Positions 28,648-36,516 of a DNA stretch of 64,000 nt are shown here, in pieces (the stretch's first letter is position 1; every line of letters starts with the position of its first letter). Source of the DNA: Sandaracinaceae bacterium (GTDB taxonomy: Bacteria; Myxococcota_A; Polyangia; Polyangiales; Sandaracinaceae). A model generated the notes under the pieces. That model was not told the DNA's origin. It saw only the letters and a program-made list of their open reading frames with translations, and did no database searches. The stretch is taken from contig JACKEC010000030.1 in assembly GCA_020633195.1 (NCBI GenBank), positions 1 to 64,000 of the forward strand, in the 5' to 3' direction. The translations under genes and the position numbers were made by a program.

Positions 28648-30840
28648 GTGGCGGCTCGCGTCGACGTGTGGGACCCGACCCCGGAGGGCGAGTGGATCGT
28701 CGAGAACCTCCGGCAGTCCTCGCTCGAGGTGCGCCAGGTCGATCTCGCCGACGTGCCGCTGACCCGCGCCGAGCTGGTGATCATGGCGGGCGACGTCCAG
28801 GGCTCGCTCGGGGCGCTCAAGCTCCTGCGAGACGAGGGCGAGCACGGCGACGTGCCGGTCGTGCTCGTCGGGGTCCCCGACGGGATGGCCCACACGGGCG
28901 ACGGCCCGGGCTTCGGCGCCGAGGCCGTGTTCGCGCGGCCGGTCGAGTTCGCGCCGCTCCTCGCGCGCGTGTTCCGCCTCATCGAGTCCTCCGCGCGAGC
29001 CGAGGTGTCTCGGGTGCAGCTCCCCATCCCGGAGCGCACGATGGAGCTCTCGGATCCCGACGACCCCGACAGCTCGCAAGTCCTCTTGCGGCCGGCGGAC
29101 CAGGAGCCGAGCGCGCCCTGGCGCCCGCGGGAGCCGACGATGCGCCTCGCCGGGAGCGCCGAGGTCAGCGAGGTCAGCGCCGAGGTGTCGAAGGTGACCG
29201 GCCGCACGCCGCGGTCCGAGCCGCCCTCGACCACGTCGTCGGGGCGTGGCCGCCTGCGCGACCCGCACCCGTCGTCGGGCAGCGTCCCCATCAGCTCCTA
29301 CCCGGGCACCGGATCCGTCCCGGGCTCGGACCCCTCGTTCTCGCGCCCCGAGGTGGAGATCCCGCCGGAGCGCCGGACCACGCTCTCGCCCTGGCTCTCG
29401 GAGCTCTTCCTCGCGGCCGACCGCCGCGTGTTCCCGGACCGCCCGCCGATCGCGCTGCACCTCCCGGCCGCGGACCACCCGCCGGAGGAGCTGGTCCCGG
29501 CCGAGCTCTTCGAGGTGCCGTCGCTCCCCATCGACGAGCCGATGGTCGAGGACCCGATCGACGCGTTCACGTACGTGGGCGGGCCCGCCGTGCCGCCGCC
29601 GATCCAGAGCGGGACGTCCGAGGACGAGATCCCCACCGCCGAGCGCGAGCTCGGGAGCGCCCCGTCCTCGCTCGTCGTGCCGGTGCGGCGAATCCCGACG
29701 GTGCTCGAGGCCCCGCGCGTCGAGGTCACCACCCGCACGGAGCTGCCGCCGCTCGAGACGAGCGCGCGGGCCCGCGGCGGCGACTGGCCGGAGGACGACA
29801 CGGTCCTGGGCCGCAGCACGCCGGGCGGCGATCGCCGCGGCTCGCTGGGCCCGGGCGGGGCGCTGCGCCTGCTGTGGCGCATCGCCGCGCTCGGCCTCGA
29901 CACCATCTGCGAGCTCGAGCTGTCCGACGGCGCGGTCGTCCGCCTCACGTTCCTCGGCGGCACCCTGCGCGCGCTCGACGGGCCGATCGCGTCGACGGTC
30001 CTCGACGGGCTGCGACGCCGCGGACGGGCCACCGAGCGCCCGGCGGACGAGGCCGGCGCGGAGGCCGCCCTCCAGCGCCGCGTGGACGCGGGGCTCCTCG
30101 GCCGCTTCGAGCGCGATCGGCTGATGCGCGAGGCCCGGGAGCGCGCCCTCGTCCGCGTGGTCGGGTCCCCGCACGCCGAGTTCGTGCTGCGGCGCCTCGA
30201 CGACACCCAGCCGGGCCGCGTGCTCGCGCGCGCCCGCATGATGCGGCGGCCGATCCGGGCCGCCCTCGTCGAGGTGTCGCGCGACGCCCTCGACGCGGCC
30301 CGGGTCGCCGAGCTCCTCGGCCCCGAGCCGCCTGGGCTCGCGCTCGGCCCGGAGCGCGAGGCGGCGCTCGCGCCGGCGGAGCTGACCTCCGAGCTCGTCG
30401 AGCTCCTCGTCCGGATGGACGGGCACCGCCTGGCGGACTTCCTCGCCGCCGCGCCGACCGAGCCGGGGCTCGCGGGCGTCCTCTACGCGCTCGTGGCGGG
30501 CGACGCGCTCGTCCTCACGGACCCGCCCGAGGCGCCGCTGCCGCAGGCCCGCGCCGCGGTCGTGGACCTCATCGAGGCGGCCGCCGCGCGCGCCGCGGAC
30601 GCGAGCTACTTCGCGATCCTCGGCGTGGATCCCGACTCGGGGCGCGGCGAGCTCGAGCGCGCCCACCGCGATCGGCGGGCGGAGCTGGTGGCCGTCCCGC
30701 TCGAGGCGCTCGGGCTCGAGCACCTCGTCGAGGCGCGCGTCGAGGCGGTCGAGGCGCTCGACGAGGCCCTCCGCGTCTTGTCCGACGCGACGGTCCGACG
30801 GCGCTATGCTTTCGCAATCGCCCCGTTCTTGTCAGGATGA
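28648..30840 (+). CDS. pseudo-receiver / DUF4388-like / J-like regulatory protein
   Basis: This is a 730-residue soluble protein. Residues 1-115 resemble a receiver domain (alternating hydrophobic strands ending in FARPVEFAPLL), but the phospho-acceptor position in ELVIMAGDV lacks the usual Asp, so it is probably a pseudo-receiver. A Pro/Ser-rich disordered linker runs to about 400. A central region (LRLLWRIAALGLDTICELELSDG with VVRLTFLGGTLRALDG) looks like the DUF4388/PATAN fold used by myxobacterial gliding and cell-cycle regulators. The last 75 residues resemble a DnaJ domain (YFAILGVDPDSGRGELERAH, ALRVLSDATVRRRYA) without the HPD tripeptide. GTG 28648 is preferred; ATG 28606 is possible. 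It ends 23 nt before def. Confidence 0.75.
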   Translation: MAARVDVWDPTPEGEWIVENLRQSSLEVRQVDLADVPLTRAELVIMAGDVQGSLGALKLLRDEGEHGDVPVVLVGVPDGMAHTGDGPGFGAEAVFARPVEFAPLLARVFRLIESSARAEVSRVQLPIPERTMELSDPDDPDSSQVLLRPADQEPSAPWRPREPTMRLAGSAEVSEVSAEVSKVTGRTPRSEPPSTTSSGRGRLRDPHPSSGSVPISSYPGTGSVPGSDPSFSRPEVEIPPERRTTLSPWLSELFLAADRRVFPDRPPIALHLPAADHPPEELVPAELFEVPSLPIDEPMVEDPIDAFTYVGGPAVPPPIQSGTSEDEIPTAERELGSAPSSLVVPVRRIPTVLEAPRVEVTTRTELPPLETSARARGGDWPEDDTVLGRSTPGGDRRGSLGPGGALRLLWRIAALGLDTICELELSDGAVVRLTFLGGTLRALDGPIASTVLDGLRRRGRATERPADEAGAEAALQRRVDAGLLGRFERDRLMREARERALVRVVGSPHAEFVLRRLDDTQPGRVLARARMMRRPIRAALVEVSRDALDAARVAELLGPEPPGLALGPEREAALAPAELTSELVELLVRMDGHRLADFLAAAPTEPGLAGVLYALVAGDALVLTDPPEAPLPQARAAVVDLIEAAAARAADASYFAILGVDPDSGRGELERAHRDRRAELVAVPLEALGLEHLVEARVEAVEALDEALRVLSDATVRRRYAFAIAPFLSG

Positions 30841-30863
30841 GGGTCCAGGACTAGGAACGACGC

Positions 30864-31379
30864 ATGGCCATTCGAACGATCCTCCACTACCCCGACAAGC
30901 GCCTCCGCGATCCGGGCCGGCCCGTGACGGAGTTCGGGCCTGCGCTCGCCAAGCTCGTCGACGACATGGCCGAGACGATGTACGCGGCGCCCGGCGTCGG
31001 CCTCGCGGCCCCGCAGATCGGGGAGGCCAAGCGGGTCTTCATCGTCGACGTGGCGACCGGAGACGACGAGCCGTCGGACCTCCGCGTCTTCGTGAACCCC
31101 GAGATCATCGAGCGCGACGGGATTCAGCAGTGGGAAGAGGGCTGCCTCTCGTTCCCCGGGATCCACGAGGAGATCGAGCGCGCCGAGCGCGTGAAGGTCC
31201 GCGCGCAGGACGCGCACGGGAACGTCTTCGAGCTCGAGGCCGACGGGCTCCTCGCGGTTGCCATCCAGCACGAGAACGATCACCTCGACGGCAAGCTGAT
31301 GCTCGATCACCTCGGGCTCATCCGCCGGCGCCTCGTCCACCGCTCGATGGTCAAGCGCTCCACGGTCGCCGCCGAATAG
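30864..31379 (+). CDS. def: peptide deformylase
   Basis: This 171-residue enzyme removes the formyl group from nascent N-formyl-methionyl proteins. All three motifs are present: GVGLAAPQ (44-51), EGCLSFPG with metal ligand Cys94 (92-99), and QHENDH with His136, Glu137 and His140. Asn replaces the usual variable residue between Glu and Asp, which is tolerated. It is the first of a tight def-fmt-adenosyltransferase run (11 nt to fmt), the classical pairing of the enzymes that add and remove formyl groups. Length and motifs are typical. Confidence 0.97.
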   Translation: MAIRTILHYPDKRLRDPGRPVTEFGPALAKLVDDMAETMYAAPGVGLAAPQIGEAKRVFIVDVATGDDEPSDLRVFVNPEIIERDGIQQWEEGCLSFPGIHEEIERAERVKVRAQDAHGNVFELEADGLLAVAIQHENDHLDGKLMLDHLGLIRRRLVHRSMVKRSTVAAE

Positions 31380-31390
31380 CCGCCGCCCAC

Positions 31391-32317
31391 ATGCGCGCGA
31401 TCTTCTTCGGCACGCCCCAGCTCGCCGTGCCGAGCCTGGAGGCCCTGGCGTCCATCGCCGACGTCGCGCTCGTGGTCTGCCAGCCGGACCGACCGGCGGG
31501 CCGCGGTCTCAAGCTGCAGCCGCCGCCCGTGAAGGCGCGCGCGCTCGAGCTCGGCTTCGAGGTCGCGCAGCCCACGCGCGTGAAGACCCCCGACTTCGCC
31601 GCGTCGCTCCGCGCGGTCGAGGCCGACGTCGCCGTCGTCATCGCCTACGGGCGCATCCTGCCGCGCGCGGTCCTCGACGCCCCGCGGCGAGGCTGCGTCA
31701 ACGTGCACGCCTCGTTGCTCCCCAAGTGGCGCGGCGCCGGCCCCATCCAGTGGGCGATCGTCAACGGGGACACCGAGACGGGCGTCTGCCTGATGCAGAT
31801 GGACGAGGGGATGGACACGGGCCCCGTGCTCGCCTGCGCCTCGACCCCGATCGACCCCGACGAGACCGGCGGCGCGCTCGGGACGCGGCTCGCGCAGATG
31901 GGCGCGGACCTGATCGTGGCGGAGCTCCCGCGCTGGGTCGCGGGCGCGATCACGCCGACGCCCCAGGACCACGCGCGCGCCACGATGGCCCCGCTCATCG
32001 ACAAGGAGGACGGCCGCATCGACTGGCGACGCCCCGCGCGCGCGGTGCACGACCGGGTCCGCGGCCTCCACCCGTGGCCCGGCGCGTTCACCACGCTCGG
32101 CGACACGACGCTCAAGGTCCACAGCACCCGCGTCGTCGAAGGCGGCGGCGCGCCGGGCGAGGTGCTCCGCGCGGACGCGAGCGGGATCGTGGTCGCGTGC
32201 GGCGAGGGCGCGGTGGCGATCCACGAGCTGCAGCTCGCCGGCAAGCGCCGGCTCGAGGCGGGCCCGTTCCTCGGGGGACACCCCATCGACGTGGGCGCGC
32301 GGATGGGGGAGCCATGA
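31391..32317 (+). CDS. fmt: methionyl-tRNA formyltransferase
   Basis: This 308-residue enzyme transfers the formyl group from 10-formyl-tetrahydrofolate to initiator Met-tRNA. ATG 31391 opens with MRAIFFGTPQLAVPSL. The catalytic block is complete: VNVHASLLPKWRGAGPIQ (Asn-x-His) and the Asp of MDEGMDTGPVL. A C-terminal OB-fold-like tRNA-binding domain follows (from about 205, HPWPGAFTTLG to GGHPIDVG). It overlaps the next gene by ATGA. All features are typical for the family. Confidence 0.97.
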   Translation: MRAIFFGTPQLAVPSLEALASIADVALVVCQPDRPAGRGLKLQPPPVKARALELGFEVAQPTRVKTPDFAASLRAVEADVAVVIAYGRILPRAVLDAPRRGCVNVHASLLPKWRGAGPIQWAIVNGDTETGVCLMQMDEGMDTGPVLACASTPIDPDETGGALGTRLAQMGADLIVAELPRWVAGAITPTPQDHARATMAPLIDKEDGRIDWRRPARAVHDRVRGLHPWPGAFTTLGDTTLKVHSTRVVEGGGAPGEVLRADASGIVVACGEGAVAIHELQLAGKRRLEAGPFLGGHPIDVGARMGEP

Positions 32318-32871
32318 AGATCTATACGAAGGGCGGCGACGCCGGCGAGACCGGGCTGTTCGGCGGGACGCGGATCTCGAAGGCGTCCGCGCGCGTGAGC
32401 GCCTACGGCGAGGTCGACGAGCTCAACAGCACCCTCGGGGTGGTCCGCGCCACCGGCGTGCCCGACGACGTCGACGCGCTCCTCGCGGGCATCCAGTCCG
32501 AGCTCTTCGGGCTCGGCGCCGAGCTCGCGGCGCGGCCAGGGAAGAAGCTCGGGATCGCGCCGGTCGACGACGCGCAGGTCGAGGCGCTCGAGGCCGCGAT
32601 CGATCGCGCGGAGGAGGAGCTCGAGCCGCTCGAGACGTTCATCCTGCCCGGCGGCGCGATGCCGGCCGCGCAGCTGCACGTCGCGCGCACGGTGTGCCGC
32701 CGCGCGGAGCGCGCGATCGTCGCGCTCGGCGAGGGCGAGGTGCGCGGCGAGGTGCTCCGCTACGTGAACCGGCTGAGCGATCTCCTCTTCGTCCTCGCGC
32801 GCCTGGTGAACCACCGCGTGGGCGTACCGGACGTCCCGTGGAAAGGCCGCAGTGAGGTCTCCACGTCTTGA
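32314..32871 (+). CDS. PduO-type ATP:cob(I)alamin adenosyltransferase
   Basis: This 185-residue enzyme makes adenosylcobalamin by transferring the 5'-deoxyadenosyl group of ATP to cob(I)alamin. The family signature is plain: KIYTKGGDAGETGLFGG at the start, AYGEVDELNSTLG, ILPGGAMPAAQLHVARTVCRRAER and YVNRLSDLLFVLAR. It belongs to the PduO family, not to CobA/BtuR. It overlaps fmt by four nucleotides (ATGA). The -35 of the 6S RNA promoter begins inside its last codons (TTGACC at 32868). Confidence 0.94.
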   Translation: MKIYTKGGDAGETGLFGGTRISKASARVSAYGEVDELNSTLGVVRATGVPDDVDALLAGIQSELFGLGAELAARPGKKLGIAPVDDAQVEALEAAIDRAEEELEPLETFILPGGAMPAAQLHVARTVCRRAERAIVALGEGEVRGEVLRYVNRLSDLLFVLARLVNHRVGVPDVPWKGRSEVSTS

Positions 32872-32896
32872 CCGACAGAGTGGCCAGCGCTACTTT
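32868..32896 (+). promoter_or_regulatory. sigma70-type promoter of the 6S RNA gene
   Basis: TTGACC at 32868-32873 and TACTTT at 32891-32896 are separated by exactly 17 nt, the best sigma70-like promoter in the window. It would start transcription at about 32902-32904, which coincides with the first base-paired nucleotide of the predicted 6S RNA. The -35 overlaps the stop codon of the adenosyltransferase gene. Confidence 0.75.
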
Positions 32897-32902
32897 GATG
32901 TC

Positions 32903-33108
32903 ACGTTCCTCTGTTCGGATCGAGACGGTTCTGTGAAAAGAATCCCGTACAATCCTATTGCTCTTGGGGGCTTTAGCTCGCCCGCGGTGTGCAGGACCAG
33001 CATGCGACACTGGGAAGCCTAAAGCGGTCGATACCGGCCCCCACCTAAAGAGGACTGGGGTTCTTCCACACAACCTACGGCCACGATGGTACGAACGTCA
33101 CGAGCCGG
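32903..33108 (+). ncRNA. ssrS: 6S RNA
   Basis: This is a roughly 205-nt structured RNA in a gene-free gap. It should fold into one long hairpin with a central bubble: ACGTTC (32903-32908) with GAACGT (33093-33098); GGTTCTGTG (32927-32935) with CACACAACC (33067-33075), one mismatch; AAGAATCCC (32938-32946) with GGGGTTCTT (33057-33065), one G-U. A bubble follows, then GGGGGC (32966-32971) with GCCCCC (33037-33042). The stretch GGGAAGCCTAAA at 33012, followed by CACCT and GGGGTTC, closely parallels E. coli 6S (GAGAAGCCTTAAA, CACCT, GGGTTC). 6S mimics an open promoter and sequesters housekeeping RNA polymerase in stationary phase. The ends are approximate. Confidence 0.85.
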
Positions 33109-33133
33109 GGCACCGAATCAGGTGCTCCGGCTC
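33102..33133 (+). terminator. stem-loop after the 6S RNA gene
   Basis: A 13-bp stem (GAGCCGGGGCACC with GGTGCTCCGGCTC, one G-U pair) encloses the 6-nt loop GAATCA. The downstream sequence TCCTAATTC is only weakly T-rich. It is the strongest hairpin in the gap, is well placed to end the 6S transcript, and may also end the convergent minus-strand gene. Confidence 0.7.
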
Positions 33134-33160
33134 TCCTAATTCAAACGCTCAATCCTTCGC

Positions 33161-35047
33161 TCAATCCTTGATCGGCGTCGCCTTCAGCGCGGCCTTCCCG
33201 TTCTTCGCATAAACGGTGAAACGCACCCTGCGGGCGCCGTGGCGCTTGACGATCTGATCGCGGTTCTTCTCGAGCGTGACCTTGAACTTGTCGAACGTGA
33301 GGCTCTCGGTGGGCTCGCCGCACTGCTGCTTCATCGCGACGAACTTCTCGAAGACCTCCTGGAAGTGGGCGGTCTCCTCGTCGTCGCCGTCGCCGGCGCT
33401 CTGCTTGAGGAGCTCCTGCGGGACGCGCGCGATCATGGTCGCCTCGTCCTCCTCGTCCTCGTCGTCGTCCTCCTCGGGAGGCGCCACGCCGAGGAGCGTG
33501 CTCTTGAGGCGCTTCTTGCTGCTCCCGCTCTTCGGGGGCGCGGGGACGGGGGCCGGCGGATCGTCCGCGAAGGGATCGGCCGGAGCCGCCGGGGCCTCGG
33601 GCTCGGGCTCGGGCGCCTTGGCGGCCGGGCGCGTCGGCGGACGCGGCGGCGTCGGGGGCCGCGGCGGGGGCGGCTTCGGGGCCGCCGGGCGAGGCGCCGC
33701 GGGCGCGCTGGCCGTCGCGGCCACGGGGGGCAAACCACCCGCCGGAGCGCCGAGGGGCGGGAGCCCGCCGGCCGGCTGGGACGACTGCGCCGGCGGCACG
33801 GACGGCAGATCGAGCGGGGCGTCGTCGCCGCCCGCGAAGCCGAAGAAGCCAGGCGTCGACGCGTCGTCGGTCGGGCCGAGGATCTCGTCGAGGTTGGCCG
33901 CGGGTCGACCTGGCGCGCCCGCGCCGGCGGCGACGGCCGCGTTGTCGAGCGCCTCGTTCACCGAGTTCGCGATCGTGCGGTAGCGGCCGCCGAAGTCCGT
34001 GATCGTCAGGCGGTTCTCGGGCGCCTCCTTCAAGGTGCCCGACGCGCGCTTGAGCTTGGAGAGGGGGCGGTCGCGCTCGACCCACACCCAGAACATCGCG
34101 ATGAGGAAGAGCGCGAGACCGCCGCCGCCGAGCGGCAGCCAGGGCAGGCTCTTCCAGCGCTCGCCGCCCGCCTCGTCGAACACACGCCAGGGCTCCCCGA
34201 GCGTGCGGACCGGGCGACCGACCGAGTAGCCGACGTTCGCGAACCGCGCGCTGCCGGTCACGAGCGAGAACACGGCGAGGCCGCCGGAGCTGAGGTCGCG
34301 GGGCTCGGTGCGATCGCCGCTGACGAAGCGCTCGTCGGTGAGCACGTCGCCGAGCAGCGTGCCCATCTCCTCGCGGCGCGGCGCGCCCGCGGGCATGTAG
34401 CCGGCGAACATCGCGTCGCCCTGGAAGAAGCCGACGCTGGCGCCCCCGAGGCGCTGCGACAGCAGCTCGGCGAGGGTGTCGTCGTAGCGCTTGCCGTGGA
34501 TGAGCGCGCCCACGTACTGGCCGGCCTCGACGACCGGTCGCGCCGCCATCCGGTAGACGCCGTCGTTGTAGATCCAGACGTCGTCGGAGAGGTAGCCGCC
34601 GAGCGCGCGCTGCACGAGCGGGAACTGGCCGAGCCCCGCGCCAGCGGGCGGGTTGGTCGGCGCGACCGCGGCGATGATCCAGCCCTCCGCGTCGACCGCG
34701 AAGAGGAGGTCGCCCGACATCTGGTCGAGCTGCGAGTTCAGCCGCTGCAGGTTCTGGCGGAGCCCCGTCGCGAGCTCCTCGTCCACGACGGCGGGATCGC
34801 GGCGGGCGCCCGCGCGGCGCAGCGCGGACCGGACGTCCCCGTTGGCGGCGATCGGCGCGATGGCGTCGAGGCGCGCGCGCGCGTCGAGCTTGAGCGTCTG
34901 CTCGACCTCGAAGCGATCGCGGACGAGGTCGTTGACCGCGGCGGTGCGGTAGTGGTCGTCGACGAGCGAGGCCGTGACGAGGGCGGCGGAGAGGCCGACG
35001 ACGGCCGCCGCGGTGAGGAGCAGGTACCAGAAGCGTGAGAGGATCAC
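33161..35047 (-). CDS. MXAN_5187-family membrane sensor-like protein
   Basis: This 628-residue protein starts with GTG 35047, giving a GTGA overlap with the upstream gene; the longer frame is shadow. A first transmembrane helix (about 5-30) is followed by an extracytoplasmic region (about 31-295) with Cache-like features (LLFAVDAEGWIIAAV, PVVEAGQYVGALIHGKRYDD). A second helix (about 315-337) and a HAMP-like helical stretch come next. A very long Pro/Ala-rich then acidic linker leads to the C-terminal MXAN_5187-type domain (HFQEVFEKFVAMKQQCGEPTE to NGKAALKATPIKD). No kinase or guanylate-cyclase domain is attached, so the output is unknown. Confidence 0.86.
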   Translation of the reverse strand: MILSRFWYLLLTAAAVVGLSAALVTASLVDDHYRTAAVNDLVRDRFEVEQTLKLDARARLDAIAPIAANGDVRSALRRAGARRDPAVVDEELATGLRQNLQRLNSQLDQMSGDLLFAVDAEGWIIAAVAPTNPPAGAGLGQFPLVQRALGGYLSDDVWIYNDGVYRMAARPVVEAGQYVGALIHGKRYDDTLAELLSQRLGGASVGFFQGDAMFAGYMPAGAPRREEMGTLLGDVLTDERFVSGDRTEPRDLSSGGLAVFSLVTGSARFANVGYSVGRPVRTLGEPWRVFDEAGGERWKSLPWLPLGGGGLALFLIAMFWVWVERDRPLSKLKRASGTLKEAPENRLTITDFGGRYRTIANSVNEALDNAAVAAGAGAPGRPAANLDEILGPTDDASTPGFFGFAGGDDAPLDLPSVPPAQSSQPAGGLPPLGAPAGGLPPVAATASAPAAPRPAAPKPPPPRPPTPPRPPTRPAAKAPEPEPEAPAAPADPFADDPPAPVPAPPKSGSSKKRLKSTLLGVAPPEEDDDEDEEDEATMIARVPQELLKQSAGDGDDEETAHFQEVFEKFVAMKQQCGEPTESLTFDKFKVTLEKNRDQIVKRHGARRVRFTVYAKNGKAALKATPIKD

Positions 35048-35766
35048 GGCGCGTCTCCCGCGGGCGCCCCGCCGAGGGCGAAGGGCTCGATGGTGAGCTC
35101 GCGCTCCTCGACCACGACGCCCTCCTGCGTGTGCACGAGCTGCTCGCCGTGGAAGACCTTGAGCGTGTAGGTGCCGGGCGGGACGTTCGCGAAGTGGAAG
35201 CTGCCGTCGGTCTGGACCGTCGCCCGCGCGATGAGGTCGTCGATCACGTGGAGGTGGCCGCTCACGTGGGCGTAGAGGCGGTCGCCGATCACCCAGTGGC
35301 CCGCCGCCGCGAGGTCGACCGGGCGCATTCGGCCCGGCGCGATCGGCGTGTCCGACAGCGCCTCGAGGCCGTCGGCGTAGATGCGATGCGAGACCGGATC
35401 CGTGTTCTGGATCTCGATGTGGCCGCCCGTCCGCGCCACCATCGTCGTCGGCCAGAGGCCGCCGTTGGCGAGGCGGTAGGGGGGCTGATCGGGGGCGAGC
35501 TCGCCCGCCCCGGTCAGCACGACCGCGAGGTCGCGCCCCGCGTCGAAGCCGCGTGGGCGTGGCTCGAGGAAGCCGTTCCACTGGCTCCAGTAGTGGTCTC
35601 GGCGAGCGGTCTCGGGGTCTTCGGGCGGCGTGTGACCGAAGTCCGAGGGCACTCGGATACGTCCGCGGACGTCTACGGCCAGCGCCGTCGTGGCCGTCGC
35701 GAGCGCGAGGCCCAGGACGGTCAGCGAGAACACCACGCGGGAGGAGCGTTCGGTCGTCCTGTCCAT
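35044..35766 (-). CDS. exported cupredoxin/carboxypeptidase-regulatory-like protein
   Basis: This 240-residue protein has a signal peptide ending near ALAVD (about 31). The mature protein has a plastocyanin-like part (NGGLWPTTMVARTGGHIEIQN, then DPVSHRIYADG) and a C-terminal beta-sandwich of the carboxypeptidase-regulatory type (FHFANVPPGTYTLKVFHGEQ). The copper ligands of true cupredoxins are not all evident. It is probably a periplasmic or outer-surface binding protein. It overlaps the MXAN_5187 gene (GTGA), so the two probably work together. TACCCT 11 nt before the start is a candidate -10. Confidence 0.78.
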   Translation of the reverse strand: MDRTTERSSRVVFSLTVLGLALATATTALAVDVRGRIRVPSDFGHTPPEDPETARRDHYWSQWNGFLEPRPRGFDAGRDLAVVLTGAGELAPDQPPYRLANGGLWPTTMVARTGGHIEIQNTDPVSHRIYADGLEALSDTPIAPGRMRPVDLAAAGHWVIGDRLYAHVSGHLHVIDDLIARATVQTDGSFHFANVPPGTYTLKVFHGEQLVHTQEGVVVEERELTIEPFALGGAPAGDAP

Positions 35767-35822
35767 GCGACGGTGCGAGGGTATCGAAGCGGCCGATCCC
35801 CGGTCAACGCTACAATCCCCGA
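35767..35822. promoter_or_regulatory. divergent promoter region with two -10 candidates
   Basis: The 56-nt spacer holds TACAAT at 35810-35815, 7 nt before ATG 35823 on the plus strand. On the minus strand TACCCT lies 11 nt before ATG 35766. Both are placed for very short or absent leaders. Confidence 0.45.
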
Positions 35823-36512
35823 ATGAAGCCCGAAGAAGTCGACGGGATCCTCGCGGCGACCCTGGAGGATCACCACCTCTCGCGCGGCGAGAAGCACGCG
35901 CTCGAAGAGCTGCTGCGCTCCGACGAGGTCCGCCCCGAGGAGCTGGCCTTCTTCCGCCACCGCGCGTTCGCGCTGGCCCGCGAGCAGCTGCCGAGCCACG
36001 ACGCGCGCCTCGTCCTGGACTGGCTGGAGGGGGTGAACAAGATCCTCGTGCCGCCGACGCCGAAGGCGCCCAGCCGCGCCGAGGTGCACTTCAGCCCAGG
36101 GCCCGACTGCCTCGAGGCGATCAAGCAACGGCTCGCCGAGGCGTCCCGATGCGTGGACATCTGCGTCTTCACGATCACCGACGATCGGGTCGCCACGGCC
36201 ATCCTCGCGGCCCATCGCCGAGGGGTGAAGCTCCGCGTCGTGACCGACGACGACAAGGCCCACGACAAGGGCTCGGACGTCTTCGAGCTCGCCGACGCGG
36301 GGATCGAGGTGCGCGTCGACCAGTCCGAGCACCACATGCACCACAAGTTCGCGGTCTTCGATCGCTCGATCGTGGTGACCGGCAGCTACAACTGGACGCG
36401 CTCGGCGGCGCAGAGCAACGCCGAGAACATCCTCGTCAGCGACGACGGCCGCCTCGTGGCGCCCTACCAGCGCGTCTTCGACGAGATGTGGGCGAGCCTC
36501 GCGCCCCGGTGA
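35823..36512 (+). CDS. phospholipase-D-family nuclease-like protein (single HKD)
   Basis: This 229-residue protein has one HKD motif: HHKFAVFD gives His173, Lys175 and Asp180, followed by TGSYNWTRSA and NAEN, the typical PLD continuation. With a single HKD it must dimerise to form an active site, as in bacterial Nuc and FAM83/mitoPLD-type enzymes. These cleave nucleic acid or phospholipid phosphodiesters. Residues 1-80 are helical (EKHALEELL, ARLVLDWLEGVNK). No signal peptide is present, so it is cytoplasmic, unlike exported Nuc. It stands alone between divergent and convergent neighbours. The substrate cannot be told from sequence. Confidence 0.87.
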   Translation: MKPEEVDGILAATLEDHHLSRGEKHALEELLRSDEVRPEELAFFRHRAFALAREQLPSHDARLVLDWLEGVNKILVPPTPKAPSRAEVHFSPGPDCLEAIKQRLAEASRCVDICVFTITDDRVATAILAAHRRGVKLRVVTDDDKAHDKGSDVFELADAGIEVRVDQSEHHMHHKFAVFDRSIVVTGSYNWTRSAAQSNAENILVSDDGRLVAPYQRVFDEMWASLAPR

Positions 36513-36516
36513 GGGG

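Noticed and set aside
32950..33040. Possible cobalamin riboswitch (GACACTGGGAAGCC near the adenosyltransferase gene)
   Set aside because: It lies downstream, not upstream, of the gene. No plus-strand gene follows, and the folding and conserved stretches fit 6S RNA better.
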